This document shows positions 28,156 through 37,454 of a stretch of DNA of 64,000 nt, one piece after another. The translations under genes were made by a program, and so were the position numbers. The stretch lies in assembly GCF_012726295.1 (NCBI RefSeq), contig NZ_JABAOB010000003.1, positions 558,001 to 622,000 of the forward strand, in the 5' to 3' direction. Under the pieces are notes generated by a model that did no database searches, was not told where the DNA came from, and worked only from the letters and a program-made list of their open reading frames with translations. The first letter of the stretch is position 1. Every line of letters begins with the position of its first letter. Origin of the DNA: Chitinophaga sp. Ak27. GTDB lineage: Bacteria > Bacteroidota > Bacteroidia > Chitinophagales > Chitinophagaceae.

Positions 28156-28563
28156 ATGAAAATCAGGAAAAGTTTTGTAGTGGTGGCGGCACTGGTGGCT
28201 GTCGGCACCCTATGTTCTCTCGCATTACCTCAGCAGCCTGAAAAGGCAAAGAATCTGAAGGTATTGCCTAAGGATATCAGCCACGAAGAGCTGATTGCAA
28301 CCATGCGCGGTTTCAATGCCGCCCTGGGTGTAAAATGTAATTTCTGTCACGAGCCAAGCAAAGATGATCCCAAGAAACTGGATTTTGCCAGTGATGCCAA
28401 TCCCCATAAGGGCACTGCACGGGATATGATGAAGATGACCAAAAGGATCAACAAGAAATTCTTCAAGGGTTCGGAGGTAATGGCAGTAAGTTGTTATACT
28501 TGTCACCATGGTAATGAAGAACCGAAAACCAAACCAGATGCAGCTCCTGAAGCTGCCAAGTAG
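28156..28563 (+). CDS. Diheme c-type cytochrome
   Basis: 135 aa from the ATG at 28156. Upstream in-frame starts at 28063 and 28150 exist, but this one places a clean signal peptide (SFVVVAALVAVGTLCSLA) at the N-terminus. Two haem-binding motifs, CNFCH (61-65) and CYTCH (113-117), mark a periplasmic diheme cytochrome of the photosynthetic-reaction-centre-cytochrome-like type common in Bacteroidota. The role is electron transfer and the partner is unknown. A strong hairpin terminator follows. Confidence 0.85.
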   Translation: MKIRKSFVVVAALVAVGTLCSLALPQQPEKAKNLKVLPKDISHEELIATMRGFNAALGVKCNFCHEPSKDDPKKLDFASDANPHKGTARDMMKMTKRINKKFFKGSEVMAVSCYTCHHGNEEPKTKPDAAPEAAK

Positions 28564-28570
28564 ATTTTTA

Positions 28571-28599
28571 AAAAGGGCCGCCGGAAAGCGGCTTTTTTT
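28571..28599 (+). terminator. Intrinsic terminator after the cytochrome gene
   Basis: Stem GCCGC (28577-28581) / GCGGC (28588-28592) flanked by AAAA on the left and a seven-T run on the right, 8 bp past the stop codon. Confidence 0.85.
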
Positions 28600-28683
28600 A
28601 TGCGGTTTAGCCCATCTTGCAGCCTATTTTATGGATTCATATGTTATTTTATTAATTTATGGCTATCCTGCTGGGAAAATCAG

Positions 28684-28691
28684 TATCTTTG
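28684..28691 (+). promoter_or_regulatory. Bacteroidota-type -7 element for the DEAD-box gene
   Basis: TATCTTTG matches the TAnnTTTG consensus of Bacteroidota housekeeping promoters. It would give a leader of about 140 nt before the helicase start. The leader contains a single AAAAGCATAAAGC word shared with the long hairpins. The -33 element is not clear. Confidence 0.5.
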
Positions 28692-28836
28692 CATCCGTCT
28701 GTTGAGTTAAAAGCATAAAGCACAGTTATTCACTCTCTCCAGTCCGGAAATCTTTTCTTTACTGCTCTCCCTCAATTGTGATAACGCTAAAGACGAAGAA
28801 GCGTTATTTAATATTTATTACATCAGATATATCAAT

Positions 28837-30081
28837 ATGTTATTCGAGCAATTAGGGCTTATTGCGCCCATTTTAAAAGCTGTTAAAAACGAAGGTTATA
28901 CCACGCCTACCCCTATACAACAACAATCTATTCCTATTGTACTGGAAGGAAAAGACTTACTGGGATGCGCACAAACCGGTACCGGTAAAACGGCCGCGTT
29001 TGCTATTCCTATTTTACAGTTATTGTACAACAGCACCCCGGCTACACAGGGGTATAAGCATATACGTACGCTAATATTAACCCCTACCCGTGAGCTGGCC
29101 GTACAGATCGATGAAAGCTTTGCCGCCTATGGTAAATACACAGGGCTGAAGCACGATGTTATCTTTGGTGGTGTACCGCAGCACCGGCAAACCATTGCCC
29201 TGCGTAATGGTACCGATGTGCTGATTGCTACACCCGGACGCCTGCTCGACCTGATGAACCAGGGCTATATTTACCTGAACCATCTGGAGATTTTTGTGCT
29301 GGATGAAGCAGACCGTATGCTGGACATGGGCTTTATCAATGATATCAAGAAAGTAATCCGGGAATTGCCGCAGCAGCGTCAAACCCTGTTCTTTTCTGCT
29401 ACCATGCCGCCAAGCATTGCGCAACTGGCTAACTCCCTGCTGTACAAGCCGGAGAAGGTAACCATTACGCCGGTATCTACTACTGCCGAAAGGATTGAAC
29501 AATCCGTGTACTTTGTAAAGAAGAAAGATAAACAGCAGTTGCTGGATCACCTGTTGAAAGATAAACGGATAGAACGTACGATTGTATTTACCCAAACCAA
29601 GCATGGCGCGGACAGGATTGCCAAGAATCTGAAGAAGCGCAATATCAATGCTGATGCGCTGCATGGCGATAAATCGCAGGCCTCCCGTCAGAATACGCTC
29701 AACAATTTTAAGAACGGACGTTTGCGCGTATTGGTAGCTACGGATATTGCTGCCCGGGGAATAGATGTGGATGCATTGGAACATGTGATCAACTATGACC
29801 TGCCGAATGTTTCTGAAACGTATGTACATCGTATAGGCAGAACCGGTAGAGCAGGCGCCGTGGGATATGCGCTTTCTTTTTGTGATACCGAAGAAAGACC
29901 GTATCTCCACAGTATTAATAAACTGACCCGGCAAACGATTCCTTCTGTTTCGCATCCTTTTGAAGAGGCTGCGCTCATAGAGGTCCGTAATGCCAACCCG
30001 GATTTGCCCAAGGCAGACCCCCGGAGGCCTAAGCCGAAGAACAGAAGAGGTAAGATAGATAAGCGCGACAGAACCTTCTAG
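28837..30081 (+). CDS. DEAD-box ATP-dependent RNA helicase, RhlE-like
   Basis: 414 aa. All core motifs are present: Q motif [37 protein letters not shown] (156-159), SAT, RGIDVD and [11 protein letters not shown] short basic tail ([12 protein letters not shown]) likely contacts RNA. It probably remodels structured RNA during ribosome assembly or at low temperature. The long leader fits cold or autogenous control often seen for such genes (inference). A perfect 37-bp hairpin follows. Confidence 0.93.
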   Translation: MLFEQLGLIAPILKAVKNEGYTTPTPIQQQSIPIVLEGKDLLGCAQTGTGKTAAFAIPILQLLYNSTPATQGYKHIRTLILTPTRELAVQIDESFAAYGKYTGLKHDVIFGGVPQHRQTIALRNGTDVLIATPGRLLDLMNQGYIYLNHLEIFVLDEADRMLDMGFINDIKKVIRELPQQRQTLFFSATMPPSIAQLANSLLYKPEKVTITPVSTTAERIEQSVYFVKKKDKQQLLDHLLKDKRIERTIVFTQTKHGADRIAKNLKKRNINADALHGDKSQASRQNTLNNFKNGRLRVLVATDIAARGIDVDALEHVINYDLPNVSETYVHRIGRTGRAGAVGYALSFCDTEERPYLHSINKLTRQTIPSVSHPFEEAALIEVRNANPDLPKADPRRPKPKNRRGKIDKRDRTF

Positions 30082-30165
30082 TCACGCAAAGTATTATAAA
30101 AAGCAAAGGCGCAAAGAGTGTTGATCATCTCTTTGCGCCTTTGCTTTTTATAATACTTTGCGTGA
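30082..30165. repeat. Perfect 37-bp inverted repeat between convergent genes
   Basis: Arms 30082-30118 and 30129-30165 are perfect reverse complements with a 10-nt loop. GCAAAG words repeat inside each arm. It begins one base after the helicase stop and ends 4 bp before the stop of the convergent DUF2252 gene. It can serve as a bidirectional terminator, but it is far longer than one needs to be. Confidence 0.9.
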
Positions 30166-30169
30166 TGCT

Positions 30170-31516
30170 TTATTCTTTCTTTGCCGGTAGTTTACCGGCT
30201 TTGATGGCTTTCAGGAAGTCGGCATAGTCTTTCTCTGTTTGATCGGCATAGGCTACCGCAAATTTGCCAATAGCTTCATCCATGATATTGGCTTTTCCCA
30301 TGTAGCCACTGATCATATCTCCTCTTCCTGTTTTGGCGTGCGCCCTGGCCAGCACCTTTCCACAGAGGCCTGCATAGGCGCCCAATACTTCTTTATCGAA
30401 ATGTTCGACGTCCGGGGCTATTTTGCGGTCTCTCAGCTGGCGCAGGTAGTAATGGCGGTTTTCCAGTCCGGTGCTCCATCCCAGGAAAATATCGCTGGCT
30501 GCCTGCACCAAGCGTTGCCCCTGTACTACACGCTCTCCATTGTGTTTGTATTTGGACTTGCCTGTATAAGCTTCCAATACACTGTTGCGGGCCTCTTTCA
30601 CCTGCATAAAGAGCGGCTCATTTTTATCGTTCATCATCAGGGCTACATAGCAGCGGGTGCCCACGCTACCTACCCCTATTACTTTCAGGGCCAGGTCTAC
30701 TATCCTGTATTGACTCATCAGGTAGCGCCGGTCGTCCTGGAGGGTATTGAGATAAGACTCCAGGAAGTGATGTACCATTTCTTTTTGTTTAACCAGGTCG
30801 ATGGTATGATATACCAGCGGATGTTGATCCGCTATTTCGAAGTTGCCTAAAACACTTGTCGTAATTTTATATAGCACCTTTTCAGGCGTGTTTTTCTCTG
30901 CTTTGTCTATGGCGGTTTTCAGCATGGTTTTCACCTTTTCGCTTTTGCTGCTGTTTAACAGGCCGGGTATATCAAACTTCATATACCACAGATCAAGTGT
31001 GTTCATCTGGGCATATTCGGTGATAGCATTTCGATAGGCGCTGGCCACATCTATGGCCATTTGCCTGGCATCGGCTTCCCGCATGCTGTTATGCCGGGCT
31101 GCCAATACAAAGCTGGTGGCCAGCCGTTTGATATCCCATTCCCAGGGAGCGGGCAGTGTTTCATCAAAATCGTTGGCATCGAAGATGAGGTTCCGTTCGG
31201 GCGTAGCAAACCCACCGAAGTTCATCAGGTGGCAGTCGCCCATTGCCTGTACCTGTAATTGTGTATGGGGAAGTCCGGCCAGATCGCGCGCCATAATATC
31301 GGCGGTACCCCTGTAAAAGGCAAATGGCGAAGTGCTCATTCTGCCGCAGCGAATGGGAATCAGTTCTTCCACCCGGCCCGCATTGGATGCCTGTATAGCC
31401 TGTAAAATAGTAGGGCGTTGTTTGGGTAGTTTAAATATTCCCTGGGAAGTGCGGGGAATGCTGTCCCTGATTTGTTTACCCGGATTAGATGGGATGGTAG
31501 TGGTATTCGTGCTCAT
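30170..31516 (-). CDS. DUF2252 family protein
   Basis: 448 aa, within the usual range. The family blocks MGDCHLMNFG and FDANDFDET (in the first third) are the kinase-like nucleotide-site motifs typical of DUF2252. No experimental role is established that I can name. It is cytoplasmic, with no signal or membrane segment. It stands alone, convergent to the helicase gene and divergent from the DUF1266 gene. Confidence 0.9.
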   Translation of the reverse strand: MSTNTTTIPSNPGKQIRDSIPRTSQGIFKLPKQRPTILQAIQASNAGRVEELIPIRCGRMSTSPFAFYRGTADIMARDLAGLPHTQLQVQAMGDCHLMNFGGFATPERNLIFDANDFDETLPAPWEWDIKRLATSFVLAARHNSMREADARQMAIDVASAYRNAITEYAQMNTLDLWYMKFDIPGLLNSSKSEKVKTMLKTAIDKAEKNTPEKVLYKITTSVLGNFEIADQHPLVYHTIDLVKQKEMVHHFLESYLNTLQDDRRYLMSQYRIVDLALKVIGVGSVGTRCYVALMMNDKNEPLFMQVKEARNSVLEAYTGKSKYKHNGERVVQGQRLVQAASDIFLGWSTGLENRHYYLRQLRDRKIAPDVEHFDKEVLGAYAGLCGKVLARAHAKTGRGDMISGYMGKANIMDEAIGKFAVAYADQTEKDYADFLKAIKAGKLPAKKE

Positions 31517-31813
31517 TGGGATCTTGTTAATAACTAAACGTTAGGCCTACACGACTTGTTTTATTTGTACCCGGAAGTTACGTCTTTCGCCAGTACACTA
31601 ATTGGCATTCATTGATTTTTAACAATGCCATAGTGATCATCTCATTAAGTATTAATATTATAAATTTCTATAAACATTAATTATATTTGATATGTAAAAT
31701 TATTTTTAGAAAACTTTTCGTTAATTTTATACGTAAGTAACAGTATACCAGTCATTTTAACCAGACGATAACCACCAATATAAACCATATATCCTTAACC
31801 TTAACCATATACT

Positions 31814-32716
31814 ATGGACCAGCAATACATGGACAAGTACTGGGAGCAATTACGTAACATGGGATTTAGCGAAGACATGATTAACCTGTATAAGCAACAG
31901 GTAGAGCAATCGATGAACCAGGCAGACAGCTGGAATGCACAAATGAGCGTATTTACGGAAAATATAAAGCAGTTCAACCAGATGTTTGGTGGTGATGATG
32001 CAGATGTATGCGACATGGATGATCAGCCACAGGTCATTCGCCTGCACACTGGCAGTCGTTTAATGCCGGAACAGCAATGGGCCATTGCTTGTGGAGCAGA
32101 TATAGCGTTCGTTAATCAACAATACCTGAATGATATTACTACCGGGATGAGTAAGGCCGACTGCCGGGAGCAGTTGTCTGAGTGGTGGGATATTGACAGT
32201 ACCGCTGAATTGGTAGATATGCTGAATTGGCTCCGTGAAAGCGGTCATAGGATTGAATACGATATTATCTGGCAGGCGATCAACATGGTATCCATGAAAG
32301 AAAGCAAGGCCTTTTTAAGGGAATACATTGCCAGCAATGAGCTGGAAGAAGCCGTGGTAATGGAGCGTTTGCGTAATACCCGCGACGCCCTGGAACTTTT
32401 TAAAGAGCGGAAGCTGATTGATAAATCATTGCAACCGGATATGCTGATCTGGGATTTTGCGCGTATTATTAACCTGAGCAGGGCTGGCTACGATGCGGGC
32501 TATCTGACCTGTGAAGCGGCGTTGGATTATATGATGCAGTGCGTACCGCTGATTAAACGGAGCTATACCTCCTGGCGACATCTTTCGCTTTCTTACCAGT
32601 TTGCCCGCTGTGTATGGAACGGCGTGGAAATGGGAAGTTTCGAAACATTACACGCTAACATGGAATACTTGCTGATGGCGCCGGAAAGCCCCTGGAAGCG
32701 GCTATCTTTCAGATAA
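31814..32716 (+). CDS. DUF1266 domain protein
   Basis: 300 aa. The middle shows the DUF1266 pattern: EWWDIDSTAELVDMLNWLRESGHR, then IWDFARIINLSRAGYDAGYL and SWRHLSLSYQFARCVW near the end. An acidic, Gln/Met-rich N-terminus (about 1-75) precedes it. The function of the family is unknown. It is 297 bp from its divergent neighbour and stops 3 bp from the convergent gene on the right, with no terminator between them. Confidence 0.82.
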   Translation: MDQQYMDKYWEQLRNMGFSEDMINLYKQQVEQSMNQADSWNAQMSVFTENIKQFNQMFGGDDADVCDMDDQPQVIRLHTGSRLMPEQQWAIACGADIAFVNQQYLNDITTGMSKADCREQLSEWWDIDSTAELVDMLNWLRESGHRIEYDIIWQAINMVSMKESKAFLREYIASNELEEAVVMERLRNTRDALELFKERKLIDKSLQPDMLIWDFARIINLSRAGYDAGYLTCEAALDYMMQCVPLIKRSYTSWRHLSLSYQFARCVWNGVEMGSFETLHANMEYLLMAPESPWKRLSFR

Positions 32717-32719
32717 GCT

Positions 32720-33616
32720 TTAATGTTGCCGGATCCTGTTTTGCTCGCTGTCTTTCAGGTGCAGCAGGATATGCTTGGGCAGGAGGGGACTGTCGAATGC
32801 CAGGTCGACCGATTTTTTCTGGAAGTCTTTTGCCCTGGGTACGCGATGGAATATTTCATAGAGCGCGATGGGCTCCTCATTGAAACCCACACAGGTACTT
32901 ACAAAATTCATTTCTTTAATCTGGTAGCCCGCTTGGGTAATATTATCTTCTACGTCGGGGAGTCGCCCGATGAAATGACGTTGACGGATAAACGTAGTAC
33001 TGTTCATTATAATGAAGACATAGTTGGCAAATGCGGTTACTTTACCATAGTACATATGATTGTCTCTTCCGGAGCGTTCTACCAGGTATTCATCTCCTGA
33101 TTTATATATTTCGAGGGCGGAGCGCCAGATACGCTCATGGGCTTTCTTACCGGGCTTAAGAGGGAGGTTGCGGTTGTAGCAATACCAGTATCCCATCAGG
33201 TTGTCGAGTAATAGGCGGTTGGTCCCCGCAATGGGAATATTGATTTTAAGTTCGTGGAAAGGAAACTGCGTGGTGGCGTTGTTAATAAAATCGATGTAAC
33301 TGCTGAATCCCAGGATGGTGGCGAGGGTATTTAGTTTAGAGAAGTTAGGACTACTGATAGTAGTTAGCGCCGATTTTACCTGCGCGGCCTTTAATTTTTT
33401 TATGATGAGGTGCTCGTATAAATAATTATCTCCGAATAATACGGGTGGTGTAGTTATCTTTTTGCGGCGGTGCTGTTTCTCTATCTGTATGTTGAGCTCC
33501 TGTGCTGTATAGGTCCACTCTGCCTTTGAAACATCTTCCCAGCTTGTTTTTTTGAGATATTGATGTGCAATGTAGTTCATTAATCGTTCCAGGTTAAGCA
33601 ACTCTTCTTTACTCAT
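32720..33616 (-). CDS. Hypothetical protein
   Basis: 298 aa, not recognised. It is basic, soluble, with no signal peptide or membrane segment. A segment around residues 92-110 (LNTLATILGFSSYIDFI) resembles the ...LA..xGF.SW.DF motif seen near the N-terminus of several Bacteroidota regulatory or effector proteins, but the match is weak. The second half is rich in Tyr and Phe and may be a beta-rich sensor domain. Codon use is like its neighbours. It is divergent from the next gene by 103 bp. Confidence 0.7.
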   Translation of the reverse strand: MSKEELLNLERLMNYIAHQYLKKTSWEDVSKAEWTYTAQELNIQIEKQHRRKKITTPPVLFGDNYLYEHLIIKKLKAAQVKSALTTISSPNFSKLNTLATILGFSSYIDFINNATTQFPFHELKINIPIAGTNRLLLDNLMGYWYCYNRNLPLKPGKKAHERIWRSALEIYKSGDEYLVERSGRDNHMYYGKVTAFANYVFIIMNSTTFIRQRHFIGRLPDVEDNITQAGYQIKEMNFVSTCVGFNEEPIALYEIFHRVPRAKDFQKKSVDLAFDSPLLPKHILLHLKDSEQNRIRQH

Positions 33617-33719
33617 AGAAATACGATTATAATACGATTATAGGTCGGTATAAGATACAAAGAATACGTGAGTCTTGTCTTTTTTTTCCATCTTCCGTAT
33701 ATGAACAAAAGATCGATAT

Positions 33720-34460
33720 ATGAAGAAGCAGACATTATTTGCGGCCTCGTCGACGGGCCCGCTGCTGTGGCAGCAAATCAGTGCTTTCCGGCTGGATGAT
33801 CCGACAGCTGTGTTACCCTTCTCACGGAAACTGGCCAGGGAACAAGGGTGGGATCAGGCCTTTACCCAGCGGGCCATACAGGAGTACAAGCGATTCATTT
33901 ACCTCTGTTGTATTTCTCCCGGCGGTGCATCGCCCTCGGCCATTGTAGACAAGGTATGGCATCAGCATTTGCTTTATACTGAAAATTACTGGGTCGCCTT
34001 CTGTGAACAAACCCTGGGCCGGTACATTCATCACCACCCTTCGTTGGGCGGACCGGCGGAAAAACAGCGACATGAGGCATGGCAGGCCAGTACCTGGGAG
34101 CAATACCGGCGATGTTTTGGTGAAGATCCTCCCGCGGCCTTCTGGCTCGATGAAAAAGTTAGTTTCCCCTCCTCTGTATCAGTTCCTTTAACCCGGTTGT
34201 TCCGGCGTGGGTTAACCTTCCTTCTCTTCTTTTTTCTCCTTTTATTATTTCCCGGCTGTAACGGCGCCAGCCCTACGAATTTCATTTTGTTTGGTCTCCT
34301 GGTATTTTGGGCGGTGAGAACAGCCACGAGCAAACCCGGTAAATCGTCGGGTGACAGCATTGACAGCAGTTGCTCCAGTACTTGCGGCGGGGATAGCAGC
34401 TGTGGCAGTAGCTGCGGAGGAGGTTGTGGCAGTGGCTGTGGTGGTTGCAGTGGTTCCTGA
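33720..34460 (+). CDS. Glycine-rich-domain-containing membrane protein with Cys/Gly/Ser tail
   Basis: 246 aa. Residues about 35-140 match the GRDP/DUF1399-type domain, with VDKVWHQHLLYTENYW (76-91). Two membrane segments follow (about 163-178 and 187-201). The last 30 residues are a tail of Cys, Gly and Ser only, apart from Asp and Thr at its start, with cysteines at 218, 222, 228, 232, 236, 240 and 243. Similar tails occur on TIGR04222-type bacterial membrane proteins. The function is unknown. The regular Cys spacing could bind metal or form disulfides. The next gene, 16 bp on, encodes a small membrane protein that may be a partner. Confidence 0.75.
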   Translation: MKKQTLFAASSTGPLLWQQISAFRLDDPTAVLPFSRKLAREQGWDQAFTQRAIQEYKRFIYLCCISPGGASPSAIVDKVWHQHLLYTENYWVAFCEQTLGRYIHHHPSLGGPAEKQRHEAWQASTWEQYRRCFGEDPPAAFWLDEKVSFPSSVSVPLTRLFRRGLTFLLFFFLLLLFPGCNGASPTNFILFGLLVFWAVRTATSKPGKSSGDSIDSSCSSTCGGDSSCGSSCGGGCGSGCGGCSGS

Positions 34461-34476
34461 AGATAAAAACTCATTT

Positions 34477-34854
34477 ATGCACAACAAAATACCATATTAC
34501 TGGCTGTTAATAATATTTTTCCTGGGGGGGGTGCTCCCTTTATTGTATGTGAACCTGGTAACCGCTCAGTGGAATCCTTTTGCTATGAACGGCCATCATT
34601 TTATTCGGTTTTACCTGCTTTGTACCGGTGGCAGTTATCTTAGCCTGTTGGTGACGGGTTATGTACACCGACCGGTTGTTTATCCGGTTTTTATATGTTG
34701 GTGGCTGGGAGGGATATTTATAATAGGGCTGGCAAGGTTGGGGCAGGGCATGTATCATGGAAAAGCTGTGGGTTACCTGGTAATGCTATTACTGGGGCAA
34801 TTGATATGTTGGAGACTGGGTATGACTTTCTTGATAAAAAAAGAGACAGACTGA
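34477..34854 (+). CDS. Small integral membrane protein, unknown
   Basis: 125 aa from the ATG at 34477, with four predicted membrane segments (about 8-28, 43-62, 68-88, 98-116). No family was recognised. A longer frame from 34351 overlaps the preceding gene and has low-complexity Ala/Val residues that merely mirror the Cys/Gly tail codons in another frame, so it is rejected as the start. Location 16 bp after the glycine-rich membrane protein suggests a two-gene operon. Confidence 0.65.
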   Translation: MHNKIPYYWLLIIFFLGGVLPLLYVNLVTAQWNPFAMNGHHFIRFYLLCTGGSYLSLLVTGYVHRPVVYPVFICWWLGGIFIIGLARLGQGMYHGKAVGYLVMLLLGQLICWRLGMTFLIKKETD

Positions 34855-35416
34855 TGTCTATCTCTTGAGGAGCTTTGGGTTTCATAGTGTTTACATAGAA
34901 TAGAATAGTGTTAGCAGGTAGATGTTCTTACGCTCAGCTATATATTCTTTTTTGGAGTAACCGTTGGATAAAATGTGCTAGGTTTTCTGACCAGATTGGT
35001 ATAAATATTATTCGATGACGAAATTATCAACTACAATAGTATGACAATGGTAACAACAATGGATGAAAGGCTGCTTTCTGGAGCTTTGCGCGACTTCATC
35101 CTTGTTTTCAATGTGTTAGTAACAAAGAACTTAGTATCTGTGGTCTGATTCACTGATCTATATCAAAAGTCTACAAAAAGCGGGAGCCTTTTAAACTTAT
35201 TAGATGAATTGACCCATAAACGCGATGAAAATGCGGTTGTTTCCAACATTGTATATCATCAATGGAGCTGGAATTCATTCATAATGTGTAAGTTGCAGTC
35301 GGAAAGGTAAATTTATATAATTTTAATTTTTTATACGATAAAAGAAATTACGGATTGATAAAGTATTTTTATCTTACTTGCCTTTTGCTTACTGTCATTT
35401 ATATATATAGGGTACG
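34855..35416. other. 562-bp AT-rich gap before the histidine kinase
   Basis: No supported gene. Short open frames (for example 33 codons from 35047) show no family resemblance. A modest hairpin, AGAGACAGAC (34842-34851) / GTCTATCTCT (34856-34865), covers the preceding stop codon. The promoter of the kinase operon should lie in the AT-rich 35330-35410 part. It could also be decayed coding sequence, but I cannot name one. Confidence 0.4.
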
Positions 35417-36580
35417 ATGCTAGCTTTTCTCAGGGACAAGACCAACGGAAAGCCACTTGATGTTAGCCGGAAGCTGATGGAGTGGATTTCCTTCTTTTTA
35501 TCTGATAAATATTATAAGACCAACATCAGGGTATGGGCACATGTACTCATGTGGGCCATCCTGTCGGTCCTGTACGGGCTGATGATGGCGTCTAATTTCA
35601 CTATATCCATCGGGGTAAGCGTGTTGTTTATGTTGCGGAACATACTGGGGGCGATGTTTTTCTTTTACACTGCGTTTTATTTTATTATTCCCAAAGTTTT
35701 ACAGAAGGGGTATTTTTTCCTGGCCTTGCTATGTTTCTGCGTTCCCTTTTTCTTTTGGTCGGTTATCAATTATCTCTGTTCCCTGTATGCAGTGGCTTTC
35801 CTGGAAATTAATGACACTTCGCTGCGGGAATTCCTGAAGCGGGTGGTAGATGCCGGTTGGTCGGACACTTTTGGGCTACATCATATGATAAAAATTTTCC
35901 TGCCGGTGTTAATGGTCATTGCACCGCCGGTATCCCTGAAGCTGATATTGGATATTATCCGATCTTCCACCCGTACACTGCGGCTGGAAAGAGATAACCT
36001 TAACCTGGAGGTTAGCTTCCTGAGATCCCAGCTGAACCCGCATTTTTTATTCAATACCCTGAATAATATTTACTCTTTATCGATCAGAAATGACGCGTTG
36101 GCCTCGGATTTGATTATGCACTTATCTGAAATGATGCGTTATACCCTCTATGACTCCAATACCGACAAGGTGCCATTGGATATGGAGGCAGAGTTTCTGA
36201 AAAATTATGTGGAGCTGGAGAGTGTGCGGTATGGTAAAAACGCCAGTATCCAGTTTAACTGTGATACCGACAAAATAGGTGATCACCTGGTGGCGCCGCT
36301 GCTGATGTTTCCTTTTGTGGAAAATGCCTTTAAATATTCCCATAGCACCACCAACGATAAATGCTGGATACATGCATCTATGGAAGTAGTGGAGCGGCAG
36401 TTGCGGTTTGAAATTGCCAACAGCAAGGGGGAACAGCCGGCAGGCAAAAAAGTGGCCGGTGGAATAGGATTGAGCAATACCCGTAAGCGGCTTATTTTGC
36501 TATATCCCGACCGGCATACCTTACATATTGAAAATAATCCCGAATATTACAAAGTTGTCTTGACACTAACGCTGAATTAA
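35417..36580 (+). CDS. LytS-type sensor histidine kinase
   Basis: 387 aa. About four membrane segments (40-58, 65-92, 98-128, 158-180) lead to a His_kinase (PF06580) module. The phosphorylated His209 lies in QLNPHFLFN, the N-box Asn303 in FVENAFKYS, and the G-box GGIGLSN is at 348-354. There is no large extracellular sensor, so the membrane part may sense directly. It is paired with the LytTR regulator whose gene starts 5 bp downstream. Its location just before a LanB locus makes control of that locus plausible. Confidence 0.92.
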   Translation: MLAFLRDKTNGKPLDVSRKLMEWISFFLSDKYYKTNIRVWAHVLMWAILSVLYGLMMASNFTISIGVSVLFMLRNILGAMFFFYTAFYFIIPKVLQKGYFFLALLCFCVPFFFWSVINYLCSLYAVAFLEINDTSLREFLKRVVDAGWSDTFGLHHMIKIFLPVLMVIAPPVSLKLILDIIRSSTRTLRLERDNLNLEVSFLRSQLNPHFLFNTLNNIYSLSIRNDALASDLIMHLSEMMRYTLYDSNTDKVPLDMEAEFLKNYVELESVRYGKNASIQFNCDTDKIGDHLVAPLLMFPFVENAFKYSHSTTNDKCWIHASMEVVERQLRFEIANSKGEQPAGKKVAGGIGLSNTRKRLILLYPDRHTLHIENNPEYYKVVLTLTLN

Positions 36581-36585
36581 AAACT

Positions 36586-37338
36586 ATGGATCAAGTAATT
36601 ACCTGTCTGGTAGTGGATGATGAGCCTTTCGCACGGGATCTGATGGAAAATTACATTGGACGGGTGCCTTACCTACAACCTGTGGCCTTCTGTGAAAGCG
36701 CATTTGACGCTATAAATGAGTTACAACGCCAACCGGTAGACCTGCTTTTTTCAGATATACAAATGCCCAATATCAATGGTATAGAAATGATCCGTTCCCT
36801 GAGTAACCCACCGTTCGTAATTTTTACGACGGCTTCCCGGGAGCATGCCATAGCGGGCTTTGAGCTGGATGCTGTAGATTACCTGGTGAAACCTATTTCC
36901 TTTGAACGATTCCTGAAAGCGGTGAACAAAGCCAGGAACCATATCGGGCAGCGGCAGCCACCAGTGGTACCCCAGGAGGCAACTAAGCCCAAGATCAGTA
37001 ATACCAATCACCTTTTTGTAAAAGATAATAATAAGTTAACCAAGATCCTTTTCGATGATATTTATTATGTGGAAGGGATGAAAGATTATATAAAAATTGT
37101 ATGCAGGGATAAGATTGTGATCACCTACATGCGTATGAAAGTGATGGAAGATGTTTTACCTGCCGATCAATTTATGCGGATTCATAAATCTTATATTATC
37201 CGTCTTCAGGCTGTCAAATCTCTTATGGGCAATACGGTGGAGGTAGTAAACGGGCAGACGGTGATTATCTCAAAGTCCTCCCGCCAGGAGCTGAAGCGGT
37301 TACTTGGGATTGCCAACTATGGAGAGGATGATGAGTGA
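36586..37338 (+). CDS. LytTR-type response regulator
   Basis: 250 aa. A receiver domain (1-120, phosphoacceptor Asp57 in LLFSDIQM, LVKP lysine loop) is joined to a LytTR DNA-binding domain (about 145-245, with FVKDNNKLTKI and an MRIHKSYIIR block). It is the cognate partner of the kinase upstream. It is followed by the small Ser/Thr-rich ORF after 116 bp and may activate that gene and lanB. The receiver resembles the stand-alone receiver at 37680. Confidence 0.93.
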   Translation: MDQVITCLVVDDEPFARDLMENYIGRVPYLQPVAFCESAFDAINELQRQPVDLLFSDIQMPNINGIEMIRSLSNPPFVIFTTASREHAIAGFELDAVDYLVKPISFERFLKAVNKARNHIGQRQPPVVPQEATKPKISNTNHLFVKDNNKLTKILFDDIYYVEGMKDYIKIVCRDKIVITYMRMKVMEDVLPADQFMRIHKSYIIRLQAVKSLMGNTVEVVNGQTVIISKSSRQELKRLLGIANYGEDDE

Positions 37339-37454
37339 AATATTGTCGTTGGTCGAAAATTAAGGTAATTACGTCTAATAAAATATGCTATATACTATGA
37401 ATGGGCGAGCTTAGATAGCAGATATACTTATCTGTTCATCTAAATTACTGTTTT

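Noticed and set aside
34351..34476. Upstream extension of the small membrane protein into the preceding gene
   Set aside because: The extension is Ala/Val low-complexity sequence that arises from reading Gly/Cys/Ser codons in another frame. The ATG at 34477 gives a normal membrane protein.
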